DNA from: an uncultured Bacteroidota bacterium
GTDB lineage: Bacteria > Bacteroidota > Bacteroidia > AKYH767-A > OLB10
Length of the DNA stretch: 52,641 bases
NCBI GenBank assembly: GCA_900696575.1
Contig: CAADHD010000005.1
Coordinates: 1 to 52,641 of the forward strand
Direction of reading: 5' to 3'
The notes beneath the pieces are model-generated. The model was not told the DNA's origin. It worked only from the letters and a program-made list of their open reading frames with translations, and made no database searches. Made by a program: the position numbers and the translations under genes. Every line of letters begins with the position of its first letter. The first letter of the stretch is position 1. Below are positions 41,275-50,830 of the stretch, one piece after another.

Positions 41275-43245
41275 CTATCCGGCATAATCTGCAAACTCTT
41301 TGGCTTTTTCAAAATCATCGGGCCTTCCTAATGCAATCAGAATATCACCGGCATGAACAACATATTCTGCCGAAGGATTGTAAATGACAGTATCGCCATG
41401 TTCTACTGCTATGACATTAATGCCGAATTCTTTTCTCAGGTTAATGTCTTTCAGGCTATTGTCATTCCACGAGGTGCCCGGCTTTACTTTTAACTTGATA
41501 ACTTCAAGCTGCGATATAAATGGCTGCTCGCCTTGGCTGCGAGGCATCCGCATAGAACGGAACATGCGGTAATTCTCACTTCTTATTTCTTCAATAAAAG
41601 AATTGATATCATCTTCGGGAACAAGATAATGTTTCATCACGCGTGAAAAAATTTCAATTGAAGTTTCAAACTCTTCAGGGATTACCTCATCTGCACCTAA
41701 TTTCATCAGCACTTCGGTTTCGTGCAGAAAGCGTGTTCGTACAATAATGCGGACCTGATGGCATTGTTTGCGAATTGCCGAAACAATCATTTCGGTTGCA
41801 ATGGGGTCGTGTGTAGCCACTACTGCCAAACGCGCATTTTTTGCTGAAGCTCTTTCTAATGTTTCGGCATTGGAACCATCGCCATAAATAAAATGTTCCC
41901 GGTGTTTGGTTTCCTTCCGGTAGGTTTCAGGATTGTAATCAATAATCACATGCGGAATTCCTGCTTTTTGTGCCGCCCGCGCTACATTTCTTCCGTTTAT
42001 TCCGAATCCTACAATCAGCAAATGGTCTTTCAGCTTTATTTTAGTTTTTTCTGCCGAACTTCCTGACCTGCTGATTTTCTCCGCGCCACGGGTAAATCTT
42101 AAAATTAAACCGGCAATGCGGGGCGAGGCATGAATGATAAACGGGGATATACCCATGGTGATGACGGAAACTGCTAAAAACATTTGCGCTACATGAGCAT
42201 CCATTAAGCTGTGTTGAGCGCCCTGTTGCGAAAGAATAAATGCAAACTCGCCTACCTGGCAAAGGGCTAATGCGGAAATCCATAAGGCCCTGCGCGGCAT
42301 CCGCATAAGCCAGCCTGCCAGAACAACCACAAAAATTTTAATGGCCAGTACAAGCAAAACCAATCCAAGTACTTCGAATGGATTTCTGAAAACATCCATA
42401 AAATTCAACAACATCCCGATGGAGATAAAGAAAATACTGGTGAATACTTTCTTAAGCGGCAGGATACTGCTCATGGCTTCGAGGCTGTATTCCGATTCGG
42501 AAATAATCAACCCCGCAAGAAAAGCGCCTAAGGCTAATGATAAACCAATCTGATGGGTCAGCAGTGCCGTTAAGAAACAAACGGTAATGATGAATAACAG
42601 AAACAATTCGCGGTTGCGGGTGTGTACAATGTGTTCAATTAAGCGCGGCATATACTTGCGAGATACCACAAGTATGAAAGCTACCAAGGCTATACCTGCA
42701 CTCAGCCTGATAATGTCGGTTGAAGCAAACTGCTCCCCCGCAATCCAGGGAAGAATCAAAATAAGCGGTACTATGGCTATGTCCTGAAAAATGAGGATGG
42801 AAAGCGACACTCTTCCATGATAGGATTCTATCTGATTTGTTTCCTGAAATAACTGAAGTACGATAGCAGTGCTGCTCAGCGAAAACAGAAATCCGGTAAA
42901 CAGCGCCTTATTCCATTCCATACCGGCCAGGTAATGCGATATGAAAGTAAAGGCAATAATGGTAAATACCATCTGCAGCGAACCTCCCAGAAAAATATAC
43001 CGCTTGGAGCTGATAAGTTTTTCAAGCGAAAATTCAATACCGATGGTAAACAACAGCAGCAAAACTCCCACCTCGGCCAGCTTTTCTACGTTTTCCACAT
43101 CCGAAACCAATCCGAAACCATGCGGCCCGGCTATCATTCCGGCTATAAGAAAAGCTACAATAGCAGGTATTTTAATTTTAAGGCAGAGGTATAATGCAAC
43201 TGCCGAAATGGCCAGCACAATGGTGATATCAACGAGTATATTCAT
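41275..43245 (-). CDS. CPA2-type cation:proton antiporter with RCK/TrkA domains
   Basis: A 656-residue inner-membrane protein, Kef/YbaL-like. The first about 380 residues contain some 12 hydrophobic segments with the family strings AGMIAGPHGFGLV, LLLFTIGIEFSLEKL and SLSSTAIVLQLF. A TrkA-N (RCK) nucleotide-binding domain follows at about 405-520 (LLIVGFGINGRNVARAAQKAG, GxGxxG type), and a TrkA-C domain occupies the last about 80 residues. It probably exchanges K+ or Na+ for protons under nucleotide or ligand control. Ion specificity cannot be told from sequence. Confidence 0.9.
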   Translation of the reverse strand: MNILVDITIVLAISAVALYLCLKIKIPAIVAFLIAGMIAGPHGFGLVSDVENVEKLAEVGVLLLLFTIGIEFSLEKLISSKRYIFLGGSLQMVFTIIAFTFISHYLAGMEWNKALFTGFLFSLSSTAIVLQLFQETNQIESYHGRVSLSILIFQDIAIVPLILILPWIAGEQFASTDIIRLSAGIALVAFILVVSRKYMPRLIEHIVHTRNRELFLLFIITVCFLTALLTHQIGLSLALGAFLAGLIISESEYSLEAMSSILPLKKVFTSIFFISIGMLLNFMDVFRNPFEVLGLVLLVLAIKIFVVVLAGWLMRMPRRALWISALALCQVGEFAFILSQQGAQHSLMDAHVAQMFLAVSVITMGISPFIIHASPRIAGLILRFTRGAEKISRSGSSAEKTKIKLKDHLLIVGFGINGRNVARAAQKAGIPHVIIDYNPETYRKETKHREHFIYGDGSNAETLERASAKNARLAVVATHDPIATEMIVSAIRKQCHQVRIIVRTRFLHETEVLMKLGADEVIPEEFETSIEIFSRVMKHYLVPEDDINSFIEEIRSENYRMFRSMRMPRSQGEQPFISQLEVIKLKVKPGTSWNDNSLKDINLRKEFGINVIAVEHGDTVIYNPSAEYVVHAGDILIALGRPDDFEKAKEFADYAG

Positions 43246-43408
43246 ACTTTAACGGCATAAAAGTAAAAAGGCAAGGCCGCTCATCAGGGTAAGGGTGCCG
43301 GATGTTTTAAAGTTCCTCCGTTGAAAAAAACTGTATGTTTTTACATTTCCTTCAGGTAGCACACATGCAATGGCCCATATTTTTGAGCATTACTGTAAAC
43401 AGAATTTT

Positions 43409-46060
43409 ATGATCAGAAAAATTGTTAGTGCTCTTGCCATCTTTATCGGCCTGCTCCTTCTCTCCGCCATTTTAATCCCTCTGTTATTTAAAGGAAAGAT
43501 AACTGCGCTTGTTAAAGAAGAAATAAATAAGAATCTGGAAGCTACGGTTGACTTCAGCAGCGTAAACCTCAGCTTTTTTAAAAAGTTTCCATCGCTCAGC
43601 TTAACCATCAATGATCTTTCTGTTGCCGGTAAAGAAGAATTTGAAAAGGATACGCTTGCCGCGTTAAAAGAAATTACTGTTGGCGTGAACTTCTGGACGG
43701 TGATTACCGGAAATCAAATCAGTATCAATTCTATTTTTATTGATAAGCCACGCATCAGCATTATTGTACTCGAAAACGGAAAAGCCAACTACCTGATTAC
43801 AAAAGAAGACACATCGGCAACAGGTACAGAAGAACCGGCTGCATTTAAAATAAATCTGAAAGAGTATTCCGTAAAAGACGGATGGCTCAGTTATGACGAC
43901 CGCTCCCTTAGTTTTAAAATGAAACTTGAAAACCTTCAGCATAAAGGCAGCGGAGATTTTACGGCTGATTTTTTTACACTTAATACCAGCACCGCCTCCA
44001 TTACTGATTTATGGTACACCGGAATTAAATACCTCTCATCTGTCAAAACCGATATTAAAGCCAACCTTGATATGGACATGAAGAACATGCGGTTTACTTT
44101 CAGGCAAAATGAAATCAAACTCAATGAGCTCGTTTTCGGGTTAGACGGATGGCTTTCCATGCCCGAAGAACCCATCAATATGGATTTGAAATACGAAGCC
44201 CGCAAAAGCGAATTCGCTCATTTCATCTCACTGATTCCCGGTATGTACACCGATAACTTTAAAGACCTTAAATCATCAGGCACGCTTGAAGCCAAAGGTT
44301 TTGTAAAAGGCATTTACAGCGAAAACTCCATGCCCGGTTTCGGGGTGGATTTGAAAATTAACAATGGCATGTTTCAGTATCCTTCACTCCCTGAAACAGT
44401 GAAGAGCGTTAATGTAGATCTGTCTATTGTTAATTCAACCGGCCATCCTGACAACACAGAAATTAATCTCCGTAAACTGTATGCTGAAATCGGCCCGCAT
44501 CCGGTGGAGGCAGTGCTGACAGTTAAAAACCCTGTAAGCGATGCCGCTTTTAATATGATGCTGAAAGGCAAAGTGGATTTTGCCGCCATCACACGCATTG
44601 TGCCGCTTGAAAAGGGAACGGAACTTTCAGGTTTGCTCATTGCCGATTTTAAAACAGCAGGACGCATGAGTGCTGTTGAGCAGAAAAAATTTGAACAGGT
44701 GCAGGCTGACGGCAATTTATCCCTTAGTAATTTCAGATTTAAAAATGCCGGACTGAAAGAAGCTGTCATGATTAACGATTGCCGGGTAACGCTGTCGCCT
44801 AAGAACATTTCACTTCTTGCTTTTGACATGAAAACAGGAGGTACGGATGTCAATGCTACCGGTACCATCGAAAACCCTGCCGGTTATTTTTTCAGAAACG
44901 ATCTGCTTAAAGGAAGTTTCAATGTACAATCCAATCAGATTGACTTAAGGCCTTACATGACAGAAGCCACATCAACTGCTTCGCCAACCGAAACGGCTGC
45001 ACTTGACATTCCGGCCAACATTGATTTCACCATGGTATTCAATGCCGGTCAAGTGTTGTACGATAACCTCATGCTTGCTTCGCTGAAAGGCAATGTTTCC
45101 GTTCGTGAAAAGACAGCCGGACTAAACAACCTTTCTTTTGGTTTGCTTGACGGAACTGTACTGATGAACGGATTGTATTCTTCAAAAGACATATCGAAAC
45201 CCTCCATCAGTTTTGATCTTGATATTCAGAAGATGGACATTAAGCGCACGTTTGAACATTTCAATTCCGTTCAGAAACTTGCCCCAATAGCCGGCAAAAT
45301 GAGCGGACGGTTTTCAACCACCTTCGGCATCAAAGGAAACCTGAATGAAAAAATGGAACCTGATTACCATTCGCTGAATGGCGAAGGCCGCCTGCAAACA
45401 CATAATGCATCGGTTGACAATTTTGAACCGCTTGTTAAAGTGGCCGATGCGCTTAAACTGGATCAGTTTAAAAAAGCAACCTTGAGCGATGCCAACCTTT
45501 CTTTCCGGATTAAGGGCGGACGTGTTTATGTTAAACCTTATGAACAAATTATTGCCGGATATAAAGTAAGAATTGAAGGCAGTAACGGCATAGACCAAAC
45601 GATTGACTACACCTGGGGCGTTCAGATTCCGACAAAGAATATTCCGGCAGCAGCTACAGGTGCCATCAATTCATTGCTTGCCAAAGCCAACAGTGCAGGG
45701 GCAAACCTAAGTATGGGCGAAACGGTTAATGTTAATGTAAAAATAGGAGGAACCGTAACACAGCCGCGAATTGAAACGAGTATGATAGATGCCGTTAAAG
45801 GCGCAGCCGATGATTTAAAAACAAAAGCTCAGGAAGAACTCGAACGCAGAAAAAAGGAACTGGAAGATAAAGCAAGATCCGAAGCGGACCGTTTAAAAAA
45901 AGAGGCCGAAGACAAAGCGAAAGCCGAAGCCGAACGTCTTAAAAAAGAAGCGGAAGACAAAGCTAAGGCCGAAGCCGAACGTTTAAAGAAAGAAGCAGAA
46001 GAAAAAGCAAAGAAAGAAGCCGAAAAGCAGTTGAAGAATCTGTTTAATAGGCCGAAGTAG
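43409..46060 (+). CDS. AsmA-family protein with charged repeat tail
   Basis: An 883-residue protein anchored by one N-terminal membrane helix (about residues 4-24), then a long periplasmic AsmA/DUF748-like beta structure (SLSFFKKFPSLSLTINDLSVAG near 52-74, repeated beta strands after it). AsmA-like proteins are thought to act as bridges in lipid traffic to the outer membrane. The C-terminal about 75 residues are a helix of charged repeats; four 15-residue units are at 45857-46036. The ATG at 43409 is chosen over 43370 because it starts directly at the membrane anchor. It is divergent from the antiporter gene. Confidence 0.82.
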   Translation: MIRKIVSALAIFIGLLLLSAILIPLLFKGKITALVKEEINKNLEATVDFSSVNLSFFKKFPSLSLTINDLSVAGKEEFEKDTLAALKEITVGVNFWTVITGNQISINSIFIDKPRISIIVLENGKANYLITKEDTSATGTEEPAAFKINLKEYSVKDGWLSYDDRSLSFKMKLENLQHKGSGDFTADFFTLNTSTASITDLWYTGIKYLSSVKTDIKANLDMDMKNMRFTFRQNEIKLNELVFGLDGWLSMPEEPINMDLKYEARKSEFAHFISLIPGMYTDNFKDLKSSGTLEAKGFVKGIYSENSMPGFGVDLKINNGMFQYPSLPETVKSVNVDLSIVNSTGHPDNTEINLRKLYAEIGPHPVEAVLTVKNPVSDAAFNMMLKGKVDFAAITRIVPLEKGTELSGLLIADFKTAGRMSAVEQKKFEQVQADGNLSLSNFRFKNAGLKEAVMINDCRVTLSPKNISLLAFDMKTGGTDVNATGTIENPAGYFFRNDLLKGSFNVQSNQIDLRPYMTEATSTASPTETAALDIPANIDFTMVFNAGQVLYDNLMLASLKGNVSVREKTAGLNNLSFGLLDGTVLMNGLYSSKDISKPSISFDLDIQKMDIKRTFEHFNSVQKLAPIAGKMSGRFSTTFGIKGNLNEKMEPDYHSLNGEGRLQTHNASVDNFEPLVKVADALKLDQFKKATLSDANLSFRIKGGRVYVKPYEQIIAGYKVRIEGSNGIDQTIDYTWGVQIPTKNIPAAATGAINSLLAKANSAGANLSMGETVNVNVKIGGTVTQPRIETSMIDAVKGAADDLKTKAQEELERRKKELEDKARSEADRLKKEAEDKAKAEAERLKKEAEDKAKAEAERLKKEAEEKAKKEAEKQLKNLFNRPK
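45857..46036 (+). repeat. Four tandem 45-nt units encoding a charged helix
   Basis: Four units (45857, 45902, 45947, 45992) encode ELEDKARSEADRLKK, EAEDKAKAEAERLKK twice, and EAEEKAKKEAEKQLK. The two middle units have the same protein sequence but differ at synonymous sites, so the repeat is under protein-level constraint and is not very recent. Confidence 0.85.
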
Positions 46061-46103
46061 GAATAAAAAGAATTAATTCAGAATACGCAATTCGTTGAAT
46101 CTG

Positions 46104-46766
46104 TTAACCCGATAATTCCTTTTTCAATCTTTGAATTACATCTTCCTTTATTTCATGCTTCCCTTCAAACCGCAAGGGTTTGAAACGGATGTTATGCGAG
46201 CGCAGGCGATCCATCTGCTGTTCAAATAATTCTTCTTCAATAAACTCATCTTTATCACTGTAAACATACCGTATATCCGCACGTTCGGAAAATTCGCGCA
46301 CAAGGTTTTCATCAAGGTCGTTTGGAAATTCGCTGGAATGAACAATAAGATGATCCACTTTTTTATTGGTCATCACCGCCCATCGGGAAGCAGCGGCTCC
46401 GCCCTGAGAATAACCCAGAACAATTATTTTTTCAGGATTGCAATTCAAACGGGTTACAACATCCTCATATACCAAATCAAGATAACGGATGTAGTCGTTA
46501 ATGTCGCTCATACGCTCCACTTTAGTCATCCACGATGCGCCCACATTGCCAAAGTAACCCTTCACATAAAACCGCGAAAGCCCTTCGGGAGCTACCACAA
46601 GGTTAGCTGCATCAGAAATACCAATAAACCGTTGAATGAAGTCAGAAGCTAAATGAGAATAGCCATGCAGCACAAACCAGATATTTTTAACAGCAGCATT
46701 GGTTGGCCCTGAAATAAAATACCTTGCTGTTTTAGGAACTTCAATGCTGAAGGAATGAATGTTCAT
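46104..46766 (-). CDS. Alpha/beta hydrolase, phospholipase/carboxylesterase type
   Basis: A 220-residue hydrolase with the nucleophile elbow GYSQGG (Ser119 region, IIVLGYSQGGAAASRWAV), an oxyanion segment VLHGYSHLASDFIQRF, and the C-terminal His in FEGKHEI. It has no signal peptide. It belongs to the YpfH/carboxylesterase group that cleaves acyl esters; the substrate is unknown. It lies 12 nt downstream of the ECF sigma gene and is the last gene of the GT2-sigma-hydrolase run. Confidence 0.83.
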   Translation of the reverse strand: MNIHSFSIEVPKTARYFISGPTNAAVKNIWFVLHGYSHLASDFIQRFIGISDAANLVVAPEGLSRFYVKGYFGNVGASWMTKVERMSDINDYIRYLDLVYEDVVTRLNCNPEKIIVLGYSQGGAAASRWAVMTNKKVDHLIVHSSEFPNDLDENLVREFSERADIRYVYSDKDEFIEEELFEQQMDRLRSHNIRFKPLRFEGKHEIKEDVIQRLKKELSG

Positions 46767-46778
46767 AGAAAATGAACA

Positions 46779-47426
46779 TCAGATTTCATCAGGCTTTTTG
46801 GCAATGATCTGATACAGAAATTCGCGGGCGCGGAATAACTGTGCTTTCACGGTACCCAGCGGAAGATTCATCATATCGCTGATTTCTTCGTAAGAATACT
46901 CCTTGTAATAACGCAGCTCCACCAACTCGCGGTAGCGGGGTTTAAGCTGGTCAACCACTTCGCGCATTATTTGCTCTTTCTGCTGCCTGATGAATACCTC
47001 TTCAGGAGTTGGTTTTTCCGATTTTACTTCTATCACAATTTCGCTGCCGTCATTTACGGTGATGGTGCGATCATAGGCTACAAGCATTTTCTTTTTCTTT
47101 CGGATAAAGTCAATGCAGTTATTGGTGGCAATTTTAAAAAGCCAGGTACTGAATGCGTAATCAGGGGTGTATTGTTTCAGTTTTTTAAATGCTTTGCCGA
47201 AGGCTTCAATGGTAAGATCATCGGCATCATCGCGGTTGTTAATCATTTTAAGCAGCATGTAATAAATGGAATCCTTGTAGCGGTCCATCAGTTCGGCATA
47301 AGCGCTCTGGTCGCCTTTTTTAAGCGCGCGCTGTATGAGTTGATAATCATAAGCCGCTTTTTCCGAAGGTTGAGGCTTGGTTTTTTCAGCAGTTTTTTTC
47401 GGAGCAGCTTTCTTTTTCACTTCCAT
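46779..47426 (-). CDS. ECF-type sigma factor with basic N-terminal tail
   Basis: A 215-residue sigma-70 family factor. Residues 1-25 are Lys/Ala/Pro-rich (MEVKKKAAPKKTAEKTKPQ), like a histone-type tail. Region 2 spans about 30-110 (YAELMDRYKDSIYYMLLKMINNRDDADDLTIEAFGKAF, FSTWLFKIATNNCIDFIRKKKK) and region 4 about 150-210 (LKPRYRELVELRYYKEYSYEEISDMMNLPLGTVKAQLFRAREFL). It overlaps the upstream glycosyltransferase gene by 10 nt (start inside its 3' end), implying translational coupling. No anti-sigma gene is adjacent. Confidence 0.92.
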   Translation of the reverse strand: MEVKKKAAPKKTAEKTKPQPSEKAAYDYQLIQRALKKGDQSAYAELMDRYKDSIYYMLLKMINNRDDADDLTIEAFGKAFKKLKQYTPDYAFSTWLFKIATNNCIDFIRKKKKMLVAYDRTITVNDGSEIVIEVKSEKPTPEEVFIRQQKEQIMREVVDQLKPRYRELVELRYYKEYSYEEISDMMNLPLGTVKAQLFRAREFLYQIIAKKPDEI

Positions 47427-48544
47427 GTATGTTTTTTGTTAAACAGGTTGATGATTGCCAAAATAGGGTAGAGGAGGGTTACGAAAATGTCGAAGAACAA
47501 AGTAAATATCAACAATCCTTTTTCTTTAAGTTTTGAAAACGCCATAGCCATTACCGGCCATGTAAACATCAGGCGGAAAAGGAAAACAGCAGCCACAAGT
47601 CGGTAATCAGTTTTCAACAACAATAAAGCGATGATCGAAGCATAAAACAATATCTGCGATGCGTAAAACCCGCCTAACAGAATCCGGTGAATGAACCGGT
47701 AATGCGATGATGCGCTCATGTGCCGCCTTTTCTGTTTAAGCCATCCTGCAAAAGTCTTTTCTGAAATGGAACAGGTAAATGAATCGGGATGCAGTTCAAC
47801 AACAGTATTTTTTTTATTGGCAACGGCATTGATAAACAAATCATCATCGCCCGAAAGAATATGCTGGTGTTTGGCAAATCCTTTGTTTTTGAAAAACAAC
47901 TCACGGGAGTATGCTAAATTTCTTCCTGTTCCCATGTAGGGTATTCCTGCCATTGCGTACGACAGGTATTGCATGGCATTGAAGGCTGTATCAAACCGTA
48001 TCCAGGCATTAAGCAATCCTTTTTCCTTCTGATAGGCACCATAGCCAATCACAATTTCCTTTTTATTCTTCAGGCACGAAGCCATCATGGCTGCCCATTG
48101 CGGTGATGCCGGGCGGCAATCGGCATCGGTAAATACAAGTTTATCAAATTCAGCCCCTTTAATACCGATAGCCAGAGCAAACTTTTTTCCGTGACGGTAT
48201 TTTTCCTGTTCAATCAGTGTAGTGATTTTCAGATGGGGATAAACTCCGGCAAATTCTTCCAGTACTTTCTCAGTGGAGTCCCATGAGCAGTCATTTACCA
48301 CCACCACCTGGTACTTCGGATGTTTCTGTTCAAGGATGTCTTTAAGAAAATGGCTAAGGTTCTTCGCCTCATTCTTGGCTGCTATAACAATGCTGAACGG
48401 ATCTTCGCTAATAACAGGCTGCTTCGGTTTATGAAATGCAAGTCTTGAATAAATGAACAGGTAATATAAAACCTGAACAAATGCAGCACCGGCAGCAATC
48501 AATAAAACAATCCGTACAAGTGGTTCTTCAGGCAGAAATTCCAT
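47417..48544 (-). CDS. Glycosyltransferase family 2 with membrane anchors
   Basis: A 375-residue membrane glycosyltransferase. One hydrophobic segment at the N-terminus is followed by the GT2 domain (PFSIVIAAKNEAKNL, VVVNDCSWDST, FTDADCRPASPQW with the DAD motif, and KQKRRH near residue 262). About three hydrophobic segments follow. This layout is typical of processive or polyprenyl-linked GT2 enzymes. The ATG at 48544 is chosen over a TTG at 48565 because the TTG overlaps a TAGTTTTG promoter element. It heads the GT2-sigma-hydrolase operon. Its product sugar is unknown. Confidence 0.85.
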   Translation of the reverse strand: MEFLPEEPLVRIVLLIAAGAAFVQVLYYLFIYSRLAFHKPKQPVISEDPFSIVIAAKNEAKNLSHFLKDILEQKHPKYQVVVVNDCSWDSTEKVLEEFAGVYPHLKITTLIEQEKYRHGKKFALAIGIKGAEFDKLVFTDADCRPASPQWAAMMASCLKNKKEIVIGYGAYQKEKGLLNAWIRFDTAFNAMQYLSYAMAGIPYMGTGRNLAYSRELFFKNKGFAKHQHILSGDDDLFINAVANKKNTVVELHPDSFTCSISEKTFAGWLKQKRRHMSASSHYRFIHRILLGGFYASQILFYASIIALLLLKTDYRLVAAVFLFRLMFTWPVMAMAFSKLKEKGLLIFTLFFDIFVTLLYPILAIINLFNKKHTWK

Positions 48545-48562
48545 CGGGGTAAATACAAATGC

Positions 48563-48570
48563 CAAAACTA
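48563..48570 (-). promoter_or_regulatory. Candidate -7 element TAGTTTTG before the GT2 gene
   Basis: A perfect TAnnTTTG on the minus strand, 19 nt before the ATG at 48544. Its TTG is the alternative start codon of the longer frame, which makes that start unlikely. Confidence 0.5.
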
Positions 48571-48596
48571 TAAGGGAGGCAGTGGGGGTGGCTTCC

Positions 48597-48604
48597 TACT
48601 TTTG
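48597..48604 (+). promoter_or_regulatory. Candidate -7 element TACTTTTG before tgt
   Basis: A perfect TAnnTTTG, 32 nt before the ATG at 48636. It lies inside the region of an alternative GTG-started extension, which would then not be transcribed. It forms a divergent pair with the GT2 promoter. Confidence 0.5.
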
Positions 48605-48635
48605 GCGAAATATCAACAACACCTTTTTATTAACC

Positions 48636-49766
48636 ATGCACTTTAAAGTTGAAGCGATTGACAGCCATTCAAAAGCGCGCGCCTGCAGTTTATCACTGGC
48701 TCATGGCAAGGTACATACTCCGGTTTTTATGCCGGTTGGAACAGCCGGAACAGTAAAAAGTATTGATCAGCAAGATTTGATTCATGACGTAAAAGCACAA
48801 ATCATACTTGGAAATACTTATCATCTCATGTTGCGACCGGGCACAGAGGTGTTGCAAAAAGCAGGAGGGCTGCATGGTTTTATGAACTGGAATAAACCCA
48901 TCCTTACCGACAGTGGCGGTTACCAGGTTTTCTCTTTGAGTGAAACCAGAAAGATTACTGAGGATGGCGTAAAATTCAATTCGCATATTGACGGTTCAAA
49001 ACATATTCTCTCTCCCGAATCAGCCATAGACATTCAGCGGATCATAGGGGCTGACATTATCATGGCTTTTGATGAATGTACTCCGCATCCCTGTACCCAT
49101 CATCAGGCGCGTAAAAGCATGGAGCTTACACACCGGTGGCTTACCCGTTGCTGCATTCATTTTGACAGTACCGAACCATTGTATGGTTTTGAACAGGTAA
49201 TGTTCCCCATTGTGCAGGGAAGTGTTTACAGCGACCTTAGAAAGGAATCTGCTCAGTTTATTGCTGATCTGGATCGTGATGGAAATGCCATTGGCGGGCT
49301 TTCCGTTGGCGAACCGGCTGAAGCTATGTATGAAATGACGGAATTAGTCTCCAACATTCTTCCTCATGATAAACCCCGTTACCTGATGGGAGTCGGAACG
49401 CCCGTAAACATTCTCGAAAGCATTGCACTGGGGGTGGATATGTTTGATTGTGTAATGCCAACCCGCAATGCACGCAACGGAATGCTATTTACCCGCAACG
49501 GCATCATCAACATCCGCAACGAAAAATGGAAAGAAGATTTTTCGCCCATTGAAGCAGGAGGCGCTTCCTTTGTGGATGAGTACTACTCCAAAGCCTATCT
49601 GCGTCATTTGTTTGTAAGCAAAGAAATGCTGGCTGCCCGTATAGCCACGCTGCATAACCTTGCCTTTTACCTGTGGCTTGTTACCGAAGCGCGGAAACAA
49701 ATCATTCATGGAACATTTAAGGAATGGAAAGATAAAATAGTTCCTGAATTAGGAAGAAGAATATGA
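48636..49766 (+). CDS. tgt: tRNA-guanine(34) transglycosylase
   Basis: A 376-residue TIM-barrel enzyme that replaces G34 by a queuine precursor in tRNAs for Asp, Asn, His and Tyr. Catalytic Asp92 is in TDSGGYQVFS and the nucleophile Asp271 is in DMFDCVMPTRNARNG. The zinc site of the canonical enzyme (CxCxxC plus His) is absent: at the aligned positions are Gly309, Ser311 and Asp314, while His340 (LHNL) is kept. The ATG at 48636 is preferred to a GTG at 48582, which lies upstream of the promoter element. It is divergent from the GT2 gene. Confidence 0.95.
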   Translation: MHFKVEAIDSHSKARACSLSLAHGKVHTPVFMPVGTAGTVKSIDQQDLIHDVKAQIILGNTYHLMLRPGTEVLQKAGGLHGFMNWNKPILTDSGGYQVFSLSETRKITEDGVKFNSHIDGSKHILSPESAIDIQRIIGADIIMAFDECTPHPCTHHQARKSMELTHRWLTRCCIHFDSTEPLYGFEQVMFPIVQGSVYSDLRKESAQFIADLDRDGNAIGGLSVGEPAEAMYEMTELVSNILPHDKPRYLMGVGTPVNILESIALGVDMFDCVMPTRNARNGMLFTRNGIINIRNEKWKEDFSPIEAGGASFVDEYYSKAYLRHLFVSKEMLAARIATLHNLAFYLWLVTEARKQIIHGTFKEWKDKIVPELGRRI

Positions 49767-49813
49767 CCCCGGTACTGACCAAACTCATAAACCTTCATCC
49801 CCGCAAACTGTTT

Positions 49814-49821
49814 TAACTTTG
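49814..49821 (+). promoter_or_regulatory. Candidate -7 element TAACTTTG before paaA
   Basis: A perfect TAnnTTTG, 23 nt before the paaA ATG. No matching TTG is seen at 19 nt spacing. It would make paaABCD a unit separate from tgt. Confidence 0.45.
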
Positions 49822-49843
49822 AGCGCACAAAATCTAAATCACT

Positions 49844-50773
49844 ATGCAGGATACCCTCAGCAAAGAGCAGGCTTTTGAAGATAAAATTGCCCGCGGGCAG
49901 GTAATTGAACCCAAAGACTGGATGCCTGAACGTTACCGCAAACAACTCATCCGCATGATGTCGCAGCATGCTCACAGCGAAGTGGTAGGTATGCTGCCCG
50001 AAGGAAACTGGATTACACGCGCACCCAGCCTTGAACGTAAACTGGTGCTGCTTGCCAAAGTGCAGGACGAAGCAGGGCATGGCCTTTATATTTACTCTGC
50101 AACAGAAACCCTGGGCGCTGACCGCAAAGAATTGATTGATCAACTGCTTGCGGGAAAAGCGAAGTACTCTTCCATTTTTAATTACCCGACAACAAACTGG
50201 GCCGACATTGGCGCCATAGGCTGGTTGGTAGATGGTGCTGCCATTGTTAATCAAACGGCATTGGCAAAATGTTCATACGGCCCCTATTCACGTGCCATGC
50301 TGCGTATCTGTAAAGAAGAAAATTTTCACAATAAGCAAGGCTATCAAATCATGGCGAGGATGATGCGCGGCACCAAACAACAACAGGAAATGGCTCAGGA
50401 TGCCATGAACCGCTGGTGGTGGCCTGCTTTGATGATGTTCGGCCCATCCGATAAAAACTCCCCCAACAGCGAAGACCTCATGCGATGGAAAGTGAAACTT
50501 TATTCGAATGACGACTTGCGCCAGCGTTTTATTGACCGCACCGTTCCGCAGGCAGAAGCCATCGGATTAACCATTCCTGACAAGGAGTTAAAGTGGAATG
50601 ATAAAACACGACATTACGAACATGGTGAAATCAATTGGGAAGAGTTTAATGCCGTAATAAGCGGAAATGGTCCTTGTAATAAACAGCGAATGAATCAACG
50701 CATTAAAGCGCATGAAGACGGAAAGTGGGTTCGGCAGGCGGCTGAAGCCTATGCTGCCAAACATTATAACTGA
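49844..50773 (+). CDS. paaA: 1,2-phenylacetyl-CoA epoxidase catalytic subunit PaaA
   Basis: The 309-residue catalytic diiron subunit of the phenylacetyl-CoA epoxygenase, which oxidises the aromatic ring of phenylacetyl-CoA. Both EXXH diiron motifs are visible: Glu76-His79 in QDEAGHGLY and Glu159-His162 in [28 protein letters not shown] is typical of the family. It leads paaABCD with 57 nt to paaB. Confidence 0.96.
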   Translation: MQDTLSKEQAFEDKIARGQVIEPKDWMPERYRKQLIRMMSQHAHSEVVGMLPEGNWITRAPSLERKLVLLAKVQDEAGHGLYIYSATETLGADRKELIDQLLAGKAKYSSIFNYPTTNWADIGAIGWLVDGAAIVNQTALAKCSYGPYSRAMLRICKEENFHNKQGYQIMARMMRGTKQQQEMAQDAMNRWWWPALMMFGPSDKNSPNSEDLMRWKVKLYSNDDLRQRFIDRTVPQAEAIGLTIPDKELKWNDKTRHYEHGEINWEEFNAVISGNGPCNKQRMNQRIKAHEDGKWVRQAAEAYAAKHYN

Positions 50774-50830
50774 TCTCCGTCATCTGTAAATTTTACTTCA
50801 ACCTTATTATTTGCCAGCTATCTATTCATC

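Noticed and set aside
44374-44868. A 164-residue minus-strand frame opposite the AsmA-like gene
   Set aside because: It lies wholly within a well-supported coding gene and has biased shadow composition.
46971-47471. A 166-residue plus-strand frame opposite the ECF sigma gene
   Set aside because: The translation is Phe-rich antisense of Lys/Glu-rich coding DNA.
49706-50254. A 182-residue minus-strand frame opposite tgt and paaA
   Set aside because: paaA is certain here, with both diiron motifs; the antisense frame has no recognisable features.
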